The position numbers were made by a program, and so were the translations under genes. The notes under the pieces are model-generated. The model did not search any database. It had not been told where the DNA came from and worked only from the letters and a program-made list of their open reading frames with translations. From the NCBI GenBank assembly GCA_009792885.1, contig WMCF01000006.1, positions 3,980,037 through 4,044,036 on the forward strand: a DNA stretch of 64,000 nt, read 5' to 3'. The stretch comes from Eremophila alpestris peregrina. Lineage: Eukaryota; Chordata; Aves; Passeriformes; Alaudidae. Shown one piece after another: positions 51,101 to 63,440 of the stretch (positions are counted from its first letter, which is position 1; each line of letters opens with the position of its first letter).

Positions 51101-53434
51101 TGGGAGAAGAGATGAATCAAAATGTTTTGGGGAAAATGGAATTTTATGATTCTGTGAATGTAGAGATAAAAGGGTCCAGTCAATCCCGTGTGAGCTGGGA
51201 GTGGTCAATACAGATGTCAGTCTGTCCATGCCCTGTGCCTGACCAGTGCAGTCTCTTGCCTTCTCACTAAACTAGAACTGAATCCAGCTGTGCCTGTGGT
51301 CCTCTCTCTGAGAAGGACTTTGAAAAGCAAGGGGGTCCTATCTGCATCTTGTGACTCAATGGGAGGGCTCCTTTAGTAAACTTTGTCTGAAGCTCCCACT
51401 CCCACACAGACAATATGTCCCAATACCTCCCCTGGAGGGGAGTTTCCACACCTGAGCCAGTTGTGCAAGGGAGTACACTGGCATGATAAAAAGCATTATC
51501 CCACCTTGTAGAATCTGATTCTTATTGGCCTCTTCCCTTAGCTGGCTCAAACCCCAGCTTGGGGTGTGTGCGCACACACTGTCATGTGCTTATCAGGAAT
51601 GTGTGCTCAGCCTCACTGTGTGCTGGACATGGAACTGTGGCAACCTCACTTGCTTCCTGCTACCAGCTGTGGCAGCTCCTAGTGGATCCCCCTCATATTT
51701 CCTGAGAAAACCAGTTTCTCTGGGGCTCAGCATCATTGCCTCATACTGAGCTTTGGCCTTCCTGTCATTTTGCAGGTAAAAGGTGCATGTGCCCCCCAGC
51801 CCAGCACTCATTTTCCTTTGGTAATAATTTCTTCAGCAGTTTTTAAATAGCTCAATTGCTTTAAAAATTAATGGATGTGGCATTTTGTGAGGTGTTTTTC
51901 ATGATGTCTCTGGATAATTTATGCTGTACTGTATTTGTGTCTTGACCTGATGGATTTATTTGACTTTGGATAAGTGAGCTTAAACTACTGAAGCCAGTGA
52001 AGTCCTTTCAGTTTTGTTTTTACATATGCACTCAGGAACAAAGTTTTATTTTGGGAACATTCCCATTTGTATCTTAGATACTTTGGGAGAATTAATTATT
52101 CTATATTTTAGTTTTCAGCAACTTTCCAAAATTCAAATAATCTTTAATGTATCCAGCCCTCTAAATGACGACATATAAATGCCACTGGAAATTTCAGAGT
52201 TTATTGATTTTTTTGGACCATCTTCATATCTAATATAATCTCTTTGCAGAACAGAACTTTTCTTTTTGTTGATTTCAGTTGCCAGCCCTGAGAGACCAAA
52301 GTCCTGGGAAACCAAGCCCAGTGCTCTCCAATGCTCTTTTTTCATACTTCCCTAGGGTTAATAAGGTCATTGTGAGGATTTTTTAGTCTTCCAGCATCAT
52401 TTGTGCTACACCATCTCCTCCAAAGCCTATGACATTGTTGAAGTTAATGGATTCATATTGAATAATAAATTATTGGAGCAATTCTGGCCCACAAGATAGA
52501 GAATCCATTTGTTCCTACTGCTGGGTAGGCTCCAGAGGGTGTCAGCCTAAGGCTCAGCAAACATGTTGTTACTAAATATGACCCAGCTATATACAGGAAT
52601 AAGTCTGTTGATGGGAACTTAGCCTCTTTCACCTCATCAGCCTTACAAGCCACACTTGAAAGAGTGCACAGCTTTTACAACACAGGTACTACTTTACTTT
52701 AATCTCCAAAACTTTGCTGAGGCTATTTGATTGAATAGTTGGGTCAGATCCATCTCCTTGCTTTCCCCTCATCTGACAACTCTGTTGTCTCAAGTTTCTG
52801 TTAGGACCCGTGGTGCGTGTGTGACCTCTGCAGGGTTATTGCTTCTGAATGCTCTCTCTGCTGAGTCTGATCAGTCCATGGATAACTTTGTGTCTTCCCA
52901 ACCTGATGTTTCACCCTGTCTATCACTGGGGGATTCCTTACTTTTCTGTTTTTTAGTGAATTCTCTGCCATTTAAAGTTCTGTATTTCTATTTTAATTGC
53001 TGAACTCATGTCAGCTTGGTTGAAGGGATCTTTTTTAATATGAAAATAAATACACATGTTTATTAAAATGATCCATTCTCTTCCTACCTCAGCTATTTTC
53101 TTGGAAGTCACTGCTATGCCTTGCATCCAGTGATCTTTCCTGGCTCAGAATGCAAGGCTAGCTCTGCCCCTGGCTCTCAAATTTAGTACTCATCTTTGTG
53201 TTGTGAGCTGTTGTTTATGCTCTGCCTTGTTTGTTCAAAACACTATATATCATAAATGCATATCTGAATTATATTTAGTGTGAATCTCAAATTTTTACTT
53301 GTTTTATTGAACCCAGGTGTCACAGCTCATTTTAAAAGGTGAGAATATGAGGAGGTTCAAGGATTCAGTTGACAGTGATTCTAATAAGCAAATCTGCCTG
53401 TGTCCAGTGGAGTTATCCAAGAAACAAAATGAGG
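48151..53434. other. Intergenic sequence, no gene seen
   Basis: Downstream of SLC36A4. Extra AATAAA hexamers at 49203-49208 and 49805-49810 could serve longer UTR forms. The stretch 50980-51560 has an LTR-like composition but no ends or duplication that I could define. No exon of MTNR1B, the mammalian 3' neighbour, is recognisable on either strand. Confidence 0.55.
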
Positions 53435-53468
53435 TATATTAAATTCAATTCAATCCAATTCAATTCAA
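53435..53468. repeat. Imperfect (AATTC)n short tandem repeat
   Basis: Runs of attca-attca-atcca-attca-attca, about six imperfect 5-mers. Confidence 0.8.
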
Positions 53469-53948
53469 CTCCATGAAAGAAGCCTCTCCAGTGTGCCCTT
53501 GATAAAATCTCCTTAAAATAGCCATGGTCTTGTGACTGCAGCAGAGACTCTCAGGTAAGCTCCAAAGGTTGTTCATGGGGGCCCTCAGGCTGCATCTCAA
53601 ATATCTGGAGATGCCCTCTGGTCTGCAGTCACTGAGTTCAAAGCCTGGCCAGGATGGGCCATGGCTCTCTTCTGGAAAGCACCCTGTTTGGGCTGGGGTG
53701 GTGGGATGAGAGCAGCACTGGTGTGGAACATGTCTGAGCAGAAATGCAGCTGAAAAAGCTGAGATGAAGGTCCAAGCTGGAAGCTGGAACATCCTTCTGG
53801 ATATAGTCCAAGTGCATGGGGACAACCCAGGGAGAGCAAAGCTAACAAAACCTGATCTGCTGTTGAGAAAATCACCAGCAACAAGCAGTGGCCTCAGCTC
53901 TTCCCTGAGGCCTTTATGGGCTGCATTGGGACTCACCATCTGTCCTGC
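53469..53948. other. GC-enriched intergenic block, origin unknown
   Basis: More GC-rich and less simple than its surroundings. On the minus strand it is open from 53984 to 53460 (174 codons, the longest open frame in the window), but the translation is not a family I recognise. Its first codons come from the later-inserted LTR, so the present ATG cannot be ancestral. It may be an old transposon piece into which the LTR inserted. Confidence 0.4.
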
Positions 53949-54059
53949 TGTCGGAGTTATCTCTCTTGAGATTAACCCCAACAATGTAAAATCTTTCTTC
54001 TCACCGGCCCGTGCTTGAAAGAAGGAATCGGAGAACGTCTGGGTTGCGGACTGCAGATG

Positions 54060-54065
54060 TTTATT
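54060..54065 (-). terminator. Poly(A) signal of the antisense solo LTR
   Basis: AATAAA on the minus strand, about 110 bases from the LTR 3' end. Confidence 0.7.
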
Positions 54066-54160
54066 TTACAAATTTTATCTCTAAGTTCTTTCTTGTTCAG
54101 TGTGATGTTCACAGGCAGCTGGAAAGATGGATTCTCCCCCGCCCACGACAGCACCTGAAC

Positions 54161-54167
54161 TTTTATA
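54161..54167 (-). promoter_or_regulatory. TATA box of the antisense solo LTR
   Basis: TATAAAA on the minus strand, about 100 bases upstream of the LTR poly(A) signal. The spacing fits a retroviral promoter. Activity today is unknown. Confidence 0.6.
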
Positions 54168-54571
54168 ATCTAAATTACGTTAACATTGTTTTTCTCTAAA
54201 CACCAATAACTAAAACTCATGTCATGTAGTGAAATTTTACCAATCTTAAGAACCCAACACCTTTTGCAAAGAGGAAGAGAAGGACAGGAAAATGTGACTT
54301 TATCACATTGATCTGCCACTATATTTGCCCTATTCATGTCTATGTAATAAAATATAAAACTACTTTTACACACCCAGTGACATAACAAAAATCACACAAA
54401 TCAAACCCTTGTGACCTCCAAATCCTCAGACAACCTTGACAGTGCTTTTTCCATGGGCTGAGACTAAAAACCTCCACTGTTTCAGACACAGGCTAGGGAG
54501 GATCACCCCCCTGTCTAGTCTCCTGCCCATCCAGGAGAACCAGAGAGATACTCTGGTTCGCTACATCCTGC

Positions 54572-57564
54572 CTATTTTCTACAGCCTCAGACTACACACT
54601 GAAGGTGTGCTTTGATCAAAAATCCACACCACTCAAGCTCTTGTTCTTCCAGATATTCCCTTCCCCCTCTATTTACAGACAGTTTCTGTTTCCATCAGAT
54701 TCAGCCAGCTCAGCTAATTATCTTTCCTCTTTGCAATTGCATTTGTGTCATGTTACATTTTATTTCAGTAACATGCCTCACCTGGCACTGTCACATGCAA
54801 TGCCAGTTGTTATCACAGTTTCTATGGTTTTGTCCTGTACATGTTGGCATCTTCTTCTAGAGGCAAAGCTATAGTTTGTAAGAAGCTTGTCAAACGTTTA
54901 ATTGCAGAACTTTTTTTCTTTGTTAAATTCTGAGTGCTACATTTCTTAATTAAAATGGAGCAGAATGACCCTTCTCAATGTCCTAAATTATAATGCTCTC
55001 TTTTAATATAGAACAGGGCTATGTATCTTGTGACTGCCAGAGGCCAGGCTGGCATCACAATTCTCCTACAGCAGTCATGTTGATCAATTCGATGACAAAT
55101 GATCCCTTACAGACCCTGCAATGCCAGCAAAATTTGCTGCAACAACATTATTTTCCCAGTGTAGTTTGTTTCTTTTGGGGCTTAGGGGAGGAAATGTGCA
55201 GTTTGTCCTGCAGTGGGGTCAACTACCCTGTGGCTGCAAACATGTCCCTGGCTTGCCTGGAGATTTTACTTTAAACTGTGTAACTTCTGGCAGTCGTTGT
55301 TGGCTGCCATATTTCAGCCCTTACTCTCACATCTCTGTATTTGTGAGAGAAATTGGGGGTTTTAAAATGTTTTTGTTGGGACTGTATGCTTTATCTCTCC
55401 CTTTCCATATTATTTTAGAGTTAGCTGAAGTGATATGGCAAGAGTAGTAGTGATGTTCAATTTTAAAAAAAGGTATGAATCAAAAGAGAAAAATGTACAA
55501 AGCCATCACAGTATTCTGAAATCAAACAGAAAGTAAAGTTCTGGCATGGAAGACAAGGTGCTGAGCTCAGCAAGCAAACATAGCAAATAAATCCATTTCC
55601 CTCAAGAATGTACCTGCCATAAAGTCTGCAGTGTTCTCACTTATAGACAGCTCTGGCTCACTGAATTGCCTCAGAAGCATCTCTGTAAAACAATCTCCAG
55701 TGCTGTGCTTTGAGGAAATGGTTCAGATTTGTATCAGCATCAGCAAGGGTTTAGCTCACCACAGTAGTTAAGCAGGTGAGAATAACTGATACCTATTTTC
55801 CTGTTTTCTTTCTTCTTTCCCTTCTTCTTTGCTGCTGAAGAATGACACTTCAAGAGCAATAATCCAATTGTATTCCTATCAAAAGATCAAAACTGGAGAG
55901 GCAGTTACCCAAAACTGTCTGCACTATAAGTTCTTTTTTTGCAATATCTCAAGTCAGGCATGCAAGTGGGATCCCCAGGTCTTATAGCTACTTTGTAGAA
56001 TCTTGCCTCATATCAAGACATTCAAACTTAAGAAGGGAGCATCCATCAGGGAGTCATGGCAGAAATTCAGTGCTCTGCACACTTAGATGTGGATATGGTG
56101 GCTCACTTTGGCCAATATTTGCTGAAAGTTACAGGTATTTATTAGCTGCTGCCTTACCCATGCAATACATCCTCCCCTGTACAAAAAATTATGAGGGTAT
56201 TGTCATCTCATGTTCAATTACCTCCATCAAAGTTTGGCACAAAACAAGATTTTCTGTTTCATTGATTCATGTCATGAGCAAATGTAATTTCTCTGCATTG
56301 TAAAACTCCTCCCTAGAATTTATTTTTATCTTCCTCTTTAATTGTTTGGGGGGTTGGTTTGTTTGTTTTGATTTGTTTTGTTTATTTTGTTTGGTTCTTT
56401 TAATAGAAAAGTACGGCATCATAGAAACTTTCGGCAAGACTCTCCTAATTTCTTCCTAAACTCTGTTACTTGATATGGGGTCACTCTGCCATTAGGAATC
56501 TGGAGGATTTATAACTAGCAAAGAACAGTCTGCATCTCAACCTCTCTTTGTCTGTATCATCTACAAGTGTAGCTTCACTCTTCATTTGCTTAATTCATGA
56601 AGAATCCCTGCTCCCTGCAGCCATGTGAAGAGCTCTGATTTGAAATTTCTAGGAATGCTTCACTTGTGCAGCAAAACCAGTGCCATGCAACAAAAGGGCT
56701 CCATGCACAGCCCTCAGCTGTATTGGACAGACACCTACAGCTCTTGTCCTGTCATTTCCTCTTTCATTCTTGCCAAAATAACTTGGCAGGCACACATACA
56801 TACATTAGGAAACCAATCTTTCCTCCAGATCATCCGAGGAGCCATCACCTCATGTTTGCTTGTCTCAAACATCCCATTCCAGTGGCTCTGTTGCTTTTTA
56901 TAACCTGGCTATGAGTCTCAGAACTTTCATTCTTGTTTTATTGCACTGAATGGAGATAATAGAAGAAAATGTCTACTTGTTTCTTCCTATGAGTAGATGA
57001 ATAAATAGGTACCAACTTTATATGAAAACATGCTTCAAAACATTTTAATTTCAAGAATTTCTCCTTTTGCACATTGCAGGATGCTCCAGACCCTGAAGTA
57101 CTGGCCAAACGCTGAAATACTTAAAAATGTAGACTTGGTAATGTCTCATTTCTTGGTCTTTCTGTTCTGGAGGGACATGGGGAGAAGACTCGGGAACTGA
57201 AAAGTGAGATCTCATGATAAAAAAGACTAAATTTCACAGTCAGATAGTTGTAGTGTCTATTCAGCACTCAAAGGAACAAATTATGACTTCTACCTGACTT
57301 TTTCCTATTTTTTTTCTTCTTTCTCATAAATATTTATAGTCTTCTTGGCTATTAATTTTGGGAAAGGTAAATTTATTACCTCAGGGTGAGTTTAATTTTC
57401 ACTTATTTTGTAGTTATCTATGAGTAATATCTATGTAAATGCACTCACTGGGTTCTCAAAGGCTGGCTTTCCATGAGGTTGCTCCTGGCAAGCAACAAAC
57501 ACCTTTACATTTTCTCCTACATCATCAAGGGCCTCCAACAAGATCTGCCCAGCTCTGCTCCTGA
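54572..57564. other. Intergenic sequence, no gene seen
   Basis: AT-rich, with a T/G low-complexity run (TTTG/GTTTT-like) at about 56345-56402. Open frames up to 108 codons (55121-55447) have no recognisable homology. Confidence 0.55.
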
Positions 57565-57785
57565 GAGACTGGATCCACAACCTCTCTGGGCAGCCTGTGT
57601 CTCACACCCTCATGGTGAGCAGTGCCCTGTTTCTGCTTAAAGCCATTCCCCCTTGTTCCATCACTGGACACACTGCTAAAAAGTTTGTCCCCATCCTGTA
57701 AGTCCCCTTTAGGTACTGGAAGGTGCTATGAGATTTCCCTGGAGCCTCCTCTTCTCCAGGCTTGAAAGCTGTTACCCAGTCCAAT
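57565..57785 (-). mobile_element. CR1 LINE fragment, 3' portion
   Basis: On the + strand the reversed CR1 blocks are in order: ggatccacaacctctctggg, cagcctgtgt, aagccattcccccttgttcc, ggtactggaaggtgctatga and cctcttctccaggctt. The minus strand keeps STFQYLKGTYR, matching VAFQYLKGAYR of ORF2. The tail is absent. Confidence 0.88.
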
Positions 57786-59169
57786 ACCTCTTTCTGTCAG
57801 CAGATCCTGATTAAGGCTGGTTAATTGTTCATTGGGAATATATTTCTCTTTTGAGTTGAACTTTCTTTGCCCCTTCTCATTTTGTGAATCTCCTGCAGCC
57901 TCACTGAACACTGCAGTTATCACATGCCTTTTAAATGCCTGTGTCCAGGCATTTAAAACACATTTTTAAATGGTGTTTTTAATTGGAGCCGGATAAAGGT
58001 AAATGAGTCCAAACTTTCCTGTAATAATTGCATTGCCTACAGCTCACAAATCTGAGAATTTTAAAATTTTTTCTCCTATTAATTTGATTTTTATTAGACC
58101 TATAATATATAGAGAGACAAATACCTACAAGAAATCATGCAGTTTGGGATAATGACATGCTGCTGAAAAGTCTCACAGGCAATAGAAGAAGAAAATGGCA
58201 GAATATGTTTTGCGAAATGCTGTATAAATATAAAAAAAATATACTTCTACATTGCTGGTTTCATTTCATACTTCACAGGGCTAAACTGGCATTTGGAAAA
58301 AAACATGAAAACACATATATAGGAGTATAAATAAGGGACTAAGACCTTCTTCAACTTCTTCTCATCCAGCTATTGGAATAGAAATGGATATGTATTGATA
58401 AAACATAGACTGATTTAGTTAGGCTAGGCAAAAGATGTTATATTCCTTTTCAATTTGGCTAGACACTGAAACAAGAAAAGAAACAACTGTGAAAGTGTAA
58501 AGACAATATTCACATAAATTCATAGAGCTTACAAATGAAAAAGGGCATGAGGAAATCACCAAACCTGAGCCAAATGCATTACAGACAATAACTTTGCATC
58601 TAGAATTTCAGCCCTGAAACACAAAGGCATCAGTTCATTATGCAACAACATCAAGGGGCTGAAAATCCAACAATTTCTCTGGTGTTTTGCTCAGGAGTTT
58701 AGTCCCCCTCACTGCTAGAATTTTGTTTGTAGTTTCTAATTTAGATTTCCTTTTGGTTCCAGACATCTTTTCAATTTTTTTCATTTTATTCCCCACCAGA
58801 TTAGATCCCCATTCAAGACATAGGACACTGTGTTTTCTCCCATAAAAGTATTCCAGTATTTGGATGACAATTTATTTATTATCTTTGAAAACTAATTCAA
58901 CTCAATTCTCTCGCTGAAAAATAATCTTTTGTCATCTTCTTGTAGTCTTTCCTGACTGCTCTGCAGTGTGTGCTCTCTGCTCAATATAACCCTTATTTTA
59001 CTGTTGGTAAAATCCCTTGGTGCATAAATATTTCATTTCTTTTTCCCAGGAATATGAACTTTCACTTATTTCAATGAAATAATTTCCTCAACACCAGCTT
59101 GCTTTTAATAATCTTCTGTTTCTGTTACTATTTTTCTCTCTGCTCTTTTTCACATCACCAGCTCTACAA
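57786..59169. other. Intergenic sequence, no gene seen
   Basis: AT-rich unique-looking sequence. No recognisable element. Confidence 0.55.
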
Positions 59170-59300
59170 AACTTATCTGCAGTGATTTTATATTTATTCC
59201 TAGTTCGTTGATGAAAATGTTGAACAGTGTCAGGCCTTTCATTGATCTCGTTGGTCTCAGCTCAATGAGACCAACTAAAACATTTTCAAGCTGACCATGC
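59170..59300 (-). mobile_element. CR1-like LINE, reverse transcriptase remnant
   Basis: The minus strand encodes GLTLFNIFINELG, closely matching the CR1 RT motif GPVLFNIFINDLD that precedes the FADD catalytic box. Flanks are too decayed to follow, so the extent is approximate. Confidence 0.6.
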
Positions 59301-62300
59301 AGTGAGCTCTGAATGGTTGAAGGTCCAGGCCAGGAGATTTTGGGGTGCATGTGAAGATGCTGATGGGAGGCAGCCTCTGGCAGTGTGACTTGGCTATACT
59401 GCTACCAGGAAAGTATCTTTATGACAGTACTTACTACTGTTTAAAAGCTTATATAGGGACTTCACCTTCTTAGCACTTCATCTGCTCTGATTGCTGCATC
59501 AGTTGCTGGTTTTAAATTGCTCCTCTTTTATTAAAAACTGCATTTTATTTCCAGTCTTATAGACCAAGATTTAGTCTACAATCTTTGTGCCTTATTATGG
59601 AATTTATCTATTACAGAGGGAATCCTTTTCAGCCACTCCTGAGGGAGGTGTGAAACAATCAAACCTGAATTATCACTTCATTTTCTCTTTGGTAGAAAAA
59701 CATGTCAAGTTTCTGTTCTCTCCCTGCAAAGCAGATTGCATATGGATCTCACTGTTTTCTCCTTTGTGACATTTTATTCTGCAAAAATTAAGATTTTTAG
59801 CCTGATATGCCAAGGCAATGAATTATATAGTTGCATATTAGGATCTTTGCCTGTCATACCACCTTTTAATGACCTTGACACTTTCAGGGTAATTAACCAG
59901 TCTGGCAGAGGGCATAGCTATCACCTTGAAAATGTTGTCAAAGATACTCTTTACAGTTTTCTCAAAACTGTGACTCGGGGAAATGCATTCAAATGAACCC
60001 TGTGGGGCTGCCAGCTGCTCTGATTATCACACTTGCCCATGGAGCTCTCCCAACCCTGACAAGCAACCACGGCTTGCACCAGCATTTACCCCTTCAGTTT
60101 CTAGGAGATGGATGGGGAGATATCAAAGATCACAGAGCTGTGTGATATCAGGCTTCATTAGATTTGTTCTTCATGGAGGAACCTGTTTATACAGTGGACA
60201 CTCTGCATTTTATTTGATTTGAATTTGGAGGACTCCGTTGTAGTTTTGAAGTCTAAGAGCCATTCACAATTTGAGGAGGATGAGGATTCAGAAGACCTGT
60301 GATGGCTGGTTAAAATGGAAGAAAAAGTACCATATATGATATCAACTTCTGATCCATTGAGTATAAACTAACAATCAGAGCTATTACTGGGTACATTTTG
60401 CCCTCCTACATGACCTACATGGCACCAAAGTGTAGATCAGGTTTTGAATCAGGTCTGTATTGCAGAAATCTGATCTTGCTCATGTTCCTCATTTCAGTGA
60501 TTTCCCTTGGGACAACAACTCATCCTGAGTCTGTGAAGGACAAAGTACAGAAGGATAAAAAATGCTATTTTATGTGTTGGCACAAGTAATATAACCACAG
60601 CTGAAGTGCAGAGGTTTTCAATAATGTAAGGAGAAGGAAGAAAAAATTAGTTCATGTCTATGGAGTTGGATACCTGTGTTTGCTTCATTAGCACAGTATA
60701 TGAGATCTTAAACTACAGTGGCATATTTTTCCTCATAATATGCCTGCAAGGTAGAAAAGCTGTATTTGCATTTCATGGGCAGTGGGAATGAAGGGATGTT
60801 AGTGGTTTTAAATTTGCTAGTACTTCTGGCTGTCTATATGCTTTCAAATGAGATCCAAGATGTCTCAAAATGAACAGACAGCTCCAAACCAAGAAACCAA
60901 GTCTACATGATCTTTTTGAAAATATTAGTTAAGGCCACTATCCAGAACTTCTTGCCTCTAAAGAAGAGGAATGAACTTTGATAAAATGCCTAGTGCAAAG
61001 CTGGCATGATGTTATTTACTTTTATGGAGGTTTTCCAGCTTAGCAGAGAAATAGATAACCAGCTTACTGGTGAAAAAGATTTGGTCCTCAGAAGCATAAG
61101 GAAAAGAAATTAATATGCTTATATAGAATAAATCTTGCCAGATTTTTTTTCACAGAATGGCTAAGACAGTAATTGAAAGGAAAGCAGTTGATACTAGTTT
61201 ATCATGCTTTTGGATTAAAACACATAATTTCCTTAAGCAGTGAGTAGGAACTACAGTGGTTGAAAAATTCACACTGCAAGAATTCAGATGAGCCTGAATT
61301 CAAGCTCTCCTGGGACTGAAAAAGAAATTAAGAACATATAAGGTTAACACTAAGTGAGGTGGCAAACAAGGGATCTTTGTAATTATTGTTATCAAGTAGT
61401 TTCTTCAGTAATGAAGCAGAAGAAAAAGAAGATTGTGTGTTAATGCAGTTGAATGCCCTACACTGAGAGGAGTCAGGCAGAGATGTTGGGGGTGGGAGTA
61501 GAGCAGAAGGAAAACTAGGGACATATTGTGGAGGAGGTGGAAAGGGAGAAAAAGTAACACTGGAAATAAAAACTGAATGTTAAAGATCAAGTGTGAGGTG
61601 GTTTAGTTCCCTGACATCCAAATCTAACTGCTAAAATACAAAGAAATCATAAAAAATGGAACTAGAGAGACTAGAAGAGCAAATATTTGGCTAAAATTTG
61701 CTAGCTACAGAGGTCATCTCCCAGTCTGGAGAAGATCTTGATTATCCTTGTGGCATAAAGTAACAAGTTTTAGTGTTTTGGGAAAATCCATTAGGAAAAT
61801 AAGGATTTAGGAATACTGGAGTTTCTCTGGGATTTATAGGTGAGAAATATCCAGTAAAAATCCAGGGACTAACAGGAGGTATCTCAAAAGGAGAACTCTA
61901 GTGAAGATTTGTAGTGATATGATGTAAAAATTTTAAAAGGCTGTTCATAATACACAAATAGTTTTATAGTAGGAACATTAAAAAAAAATCTCAAATCAAA
62001 TTATAACTGAAGTATCTAGTAAATTGTGAATATTTTCCATTTGTTCTCAATGTTTGGGAGGCTTTTTTCAACAAAATAAAATTAGTGTTTACATAAAGGA
62101 ATTTTAAATATGAGCTCTTATCTGCATGTATTCTGACCTGTCATCTCGAATGTGTTACTGATCTGTGAGCTGAATATAGGAAAAAGGAAACAGGGTGCCA
62201 TGACGTGTACCAGTCACTCCAAGTTCCTCAGAGGAATATGAAATGTCCCCTCCCAAAACTGCAGAGAGCCTTCTGGAGGGATAAAATATTTTATTGGAAA

Positions 62301-62622
62301 TGAGTGCACAGTCTGGAAGAGTAAATACATGTGATCCTTTTCCAGTCTTCTCATGAATCATTTGAAAAAAGAAGATAACTAAATACAACTAAGACATAAC
62401 TCAGCATGGCTGAGTGAGCCCCACTCTTCTGTATGTGAACAGAACAGCATGGGAGGAGTATTTATTCTGCTGTTGAATCCAGAATCAGTGTTAGGGTTAG
62501 AAGAATACTACACCAATTTGAAGATGGGGGACCTTTGGGGGGCAACAGATGACCTGTGAGGCCAGTCTCAAGTTTAGTTATTTTCTCTGTCTTTTGGAAG
62601 TACTAGTGTATTGTGCTTGCAC
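59301..62622. other. Intergenic sequence, no gene seen
   Basis: AT-rich sequence without a recognised gene or transposon. The last five bases (62618-62622) are the left target-site duplication of the ERVL-type LTR. Confidence 0.55.
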
Positions 62623-62947
62623 TGTGAGGTGAGAAGAGTGATGAGGAAGAGAAATCACCAGTGAAGTAGAGCCCAAGAAAGGAAGGGTGAGTGGAACATG
62701 TGTTTTTAGTTTAGTTCTTATTTCTCTTTATCCCACTATGATTTGATTTGTAATAAATTAAACTATTTTTTCCCAAGGCAAGCCTCTTTTGCCCATGATG
62801 GTAACTGGTGAGTGATCTCTCCTTGTCCTTATCTCAATCCATTAATCTTTTGTTATATTTTCTCTCCCCTGGCCAGCTGAGGAGGGGAGTGATAGAGCAG
62901 CTTTGGTGGGCACATGGCATGCAATCAGGGCAAGGCCCTGGTATACA
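62623..62947 (+). mobile_element. Solo LTR, class III (ERVL-type)
   Basis: A 325-bp unit begins TGTGAGGTGAG and ends GGTATACA. It is flanked by a perfect 5-bp target-site duplication, TGCAC, at 62618-62622 and 62948-62952. Five-base duplications are typical of ERVL. AATAAA at 62752-62757 sets the orientation as +. Downstream stretches such as ggtaactggtgagtgatctc and gctgaggaggggagtgatag look like the R/U5 end of common avian ERVL LTRs, which I recognise by family resemblance only. No internal sequence lies between the duplications. Confidence 0.88.
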
Positions 62948-63057
62948 TGCACATGTTCCCCAGTCTGCCCTACCATTTTGCAAAAGAAAAGAGTTCTCCT
63001 AAAAACCCACAAAGGCTGTTAAAAGCATCCCTTCTTTCTTTTTCCTAATTTTAAAAA

Positions 63058-63092
63058 TTTCTTTCTTTCTTTCTTTTTTTTTTTCTTTTTCT
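63058..63092. repeat. (TTTC)n / T-rich tract
   Basis: Four TTTC units followed by a T run with single C interruptions. Confidence 0.85.
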
Positions 63093-63440
63093 AGAGCCTT
63101 AAAATTTGAAGTTTATCACTGTCAGAATTTTCGCTGTTAGTTTCAAGGCATCCTCAAATTCTTCAAGAAAAGGGCAATTGTTTAGAGAGATGTTTTAGAA
63201 AGGGCTCCTAATTTCCTAGCTTTATGTGGACCTGATTCTTATACAACTTTCTGATGCAGGTGGGAAACTGGTTAAACTGCCTTTATGTAGTGAAGTGCCC
63301 CTTAAAGTCTTTCTGAAATAACACAGATTTGGATCCTCCCATCCTACTGGACTTAAATACAGCTCCTTAATAAATGTAGCTATAAATAGATCTTGGAATA
63401 ATACGTAGTTATTAAAACCAAAATAGAGCAAAAACCAAAA

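Larger units (their letters stand above)
53949..54565 (-). mobile_element. Solo LTR, class II (ERVK-type), antisense to SLC36A4
   Basis: A 617-bp unit. On the minus strand it begins TGTAGCGAACC and ends AACTCCGACA, so it has perfect TGT...ACA tips. It is flanked by a perfect 6-bp target-site duplication, TCCTGC, at 53943-53948 and 54566-54571, typical of class II avian endogenous retroviruses. Minus-strand signals are in the right order: a TATAAAA box at 54167-54161, then AATAAA at 54065-54060. This implies U3 of about 430 bases, R of about 90 and U5 of about 90. CpGs survive in several places. There is no internal region, so it is a solo LTR formed by recombination. It shares the terminal TCCGACA with the LTR at 36388-36852. 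Confidence 0.93.

Noticed and set aside
51003..51360. Several candidate TG...CA boundaries for an LTR
   Set aside because: Each possible start (51003, 51028, 51060) was checked for a matching 4-6 bp duplication downstream and none was found.
54993..55447. Open frames of 93 and 108 codons downstream of the gene
   Set aside because: Two overlapping frames without homology, codon structure or splice context.
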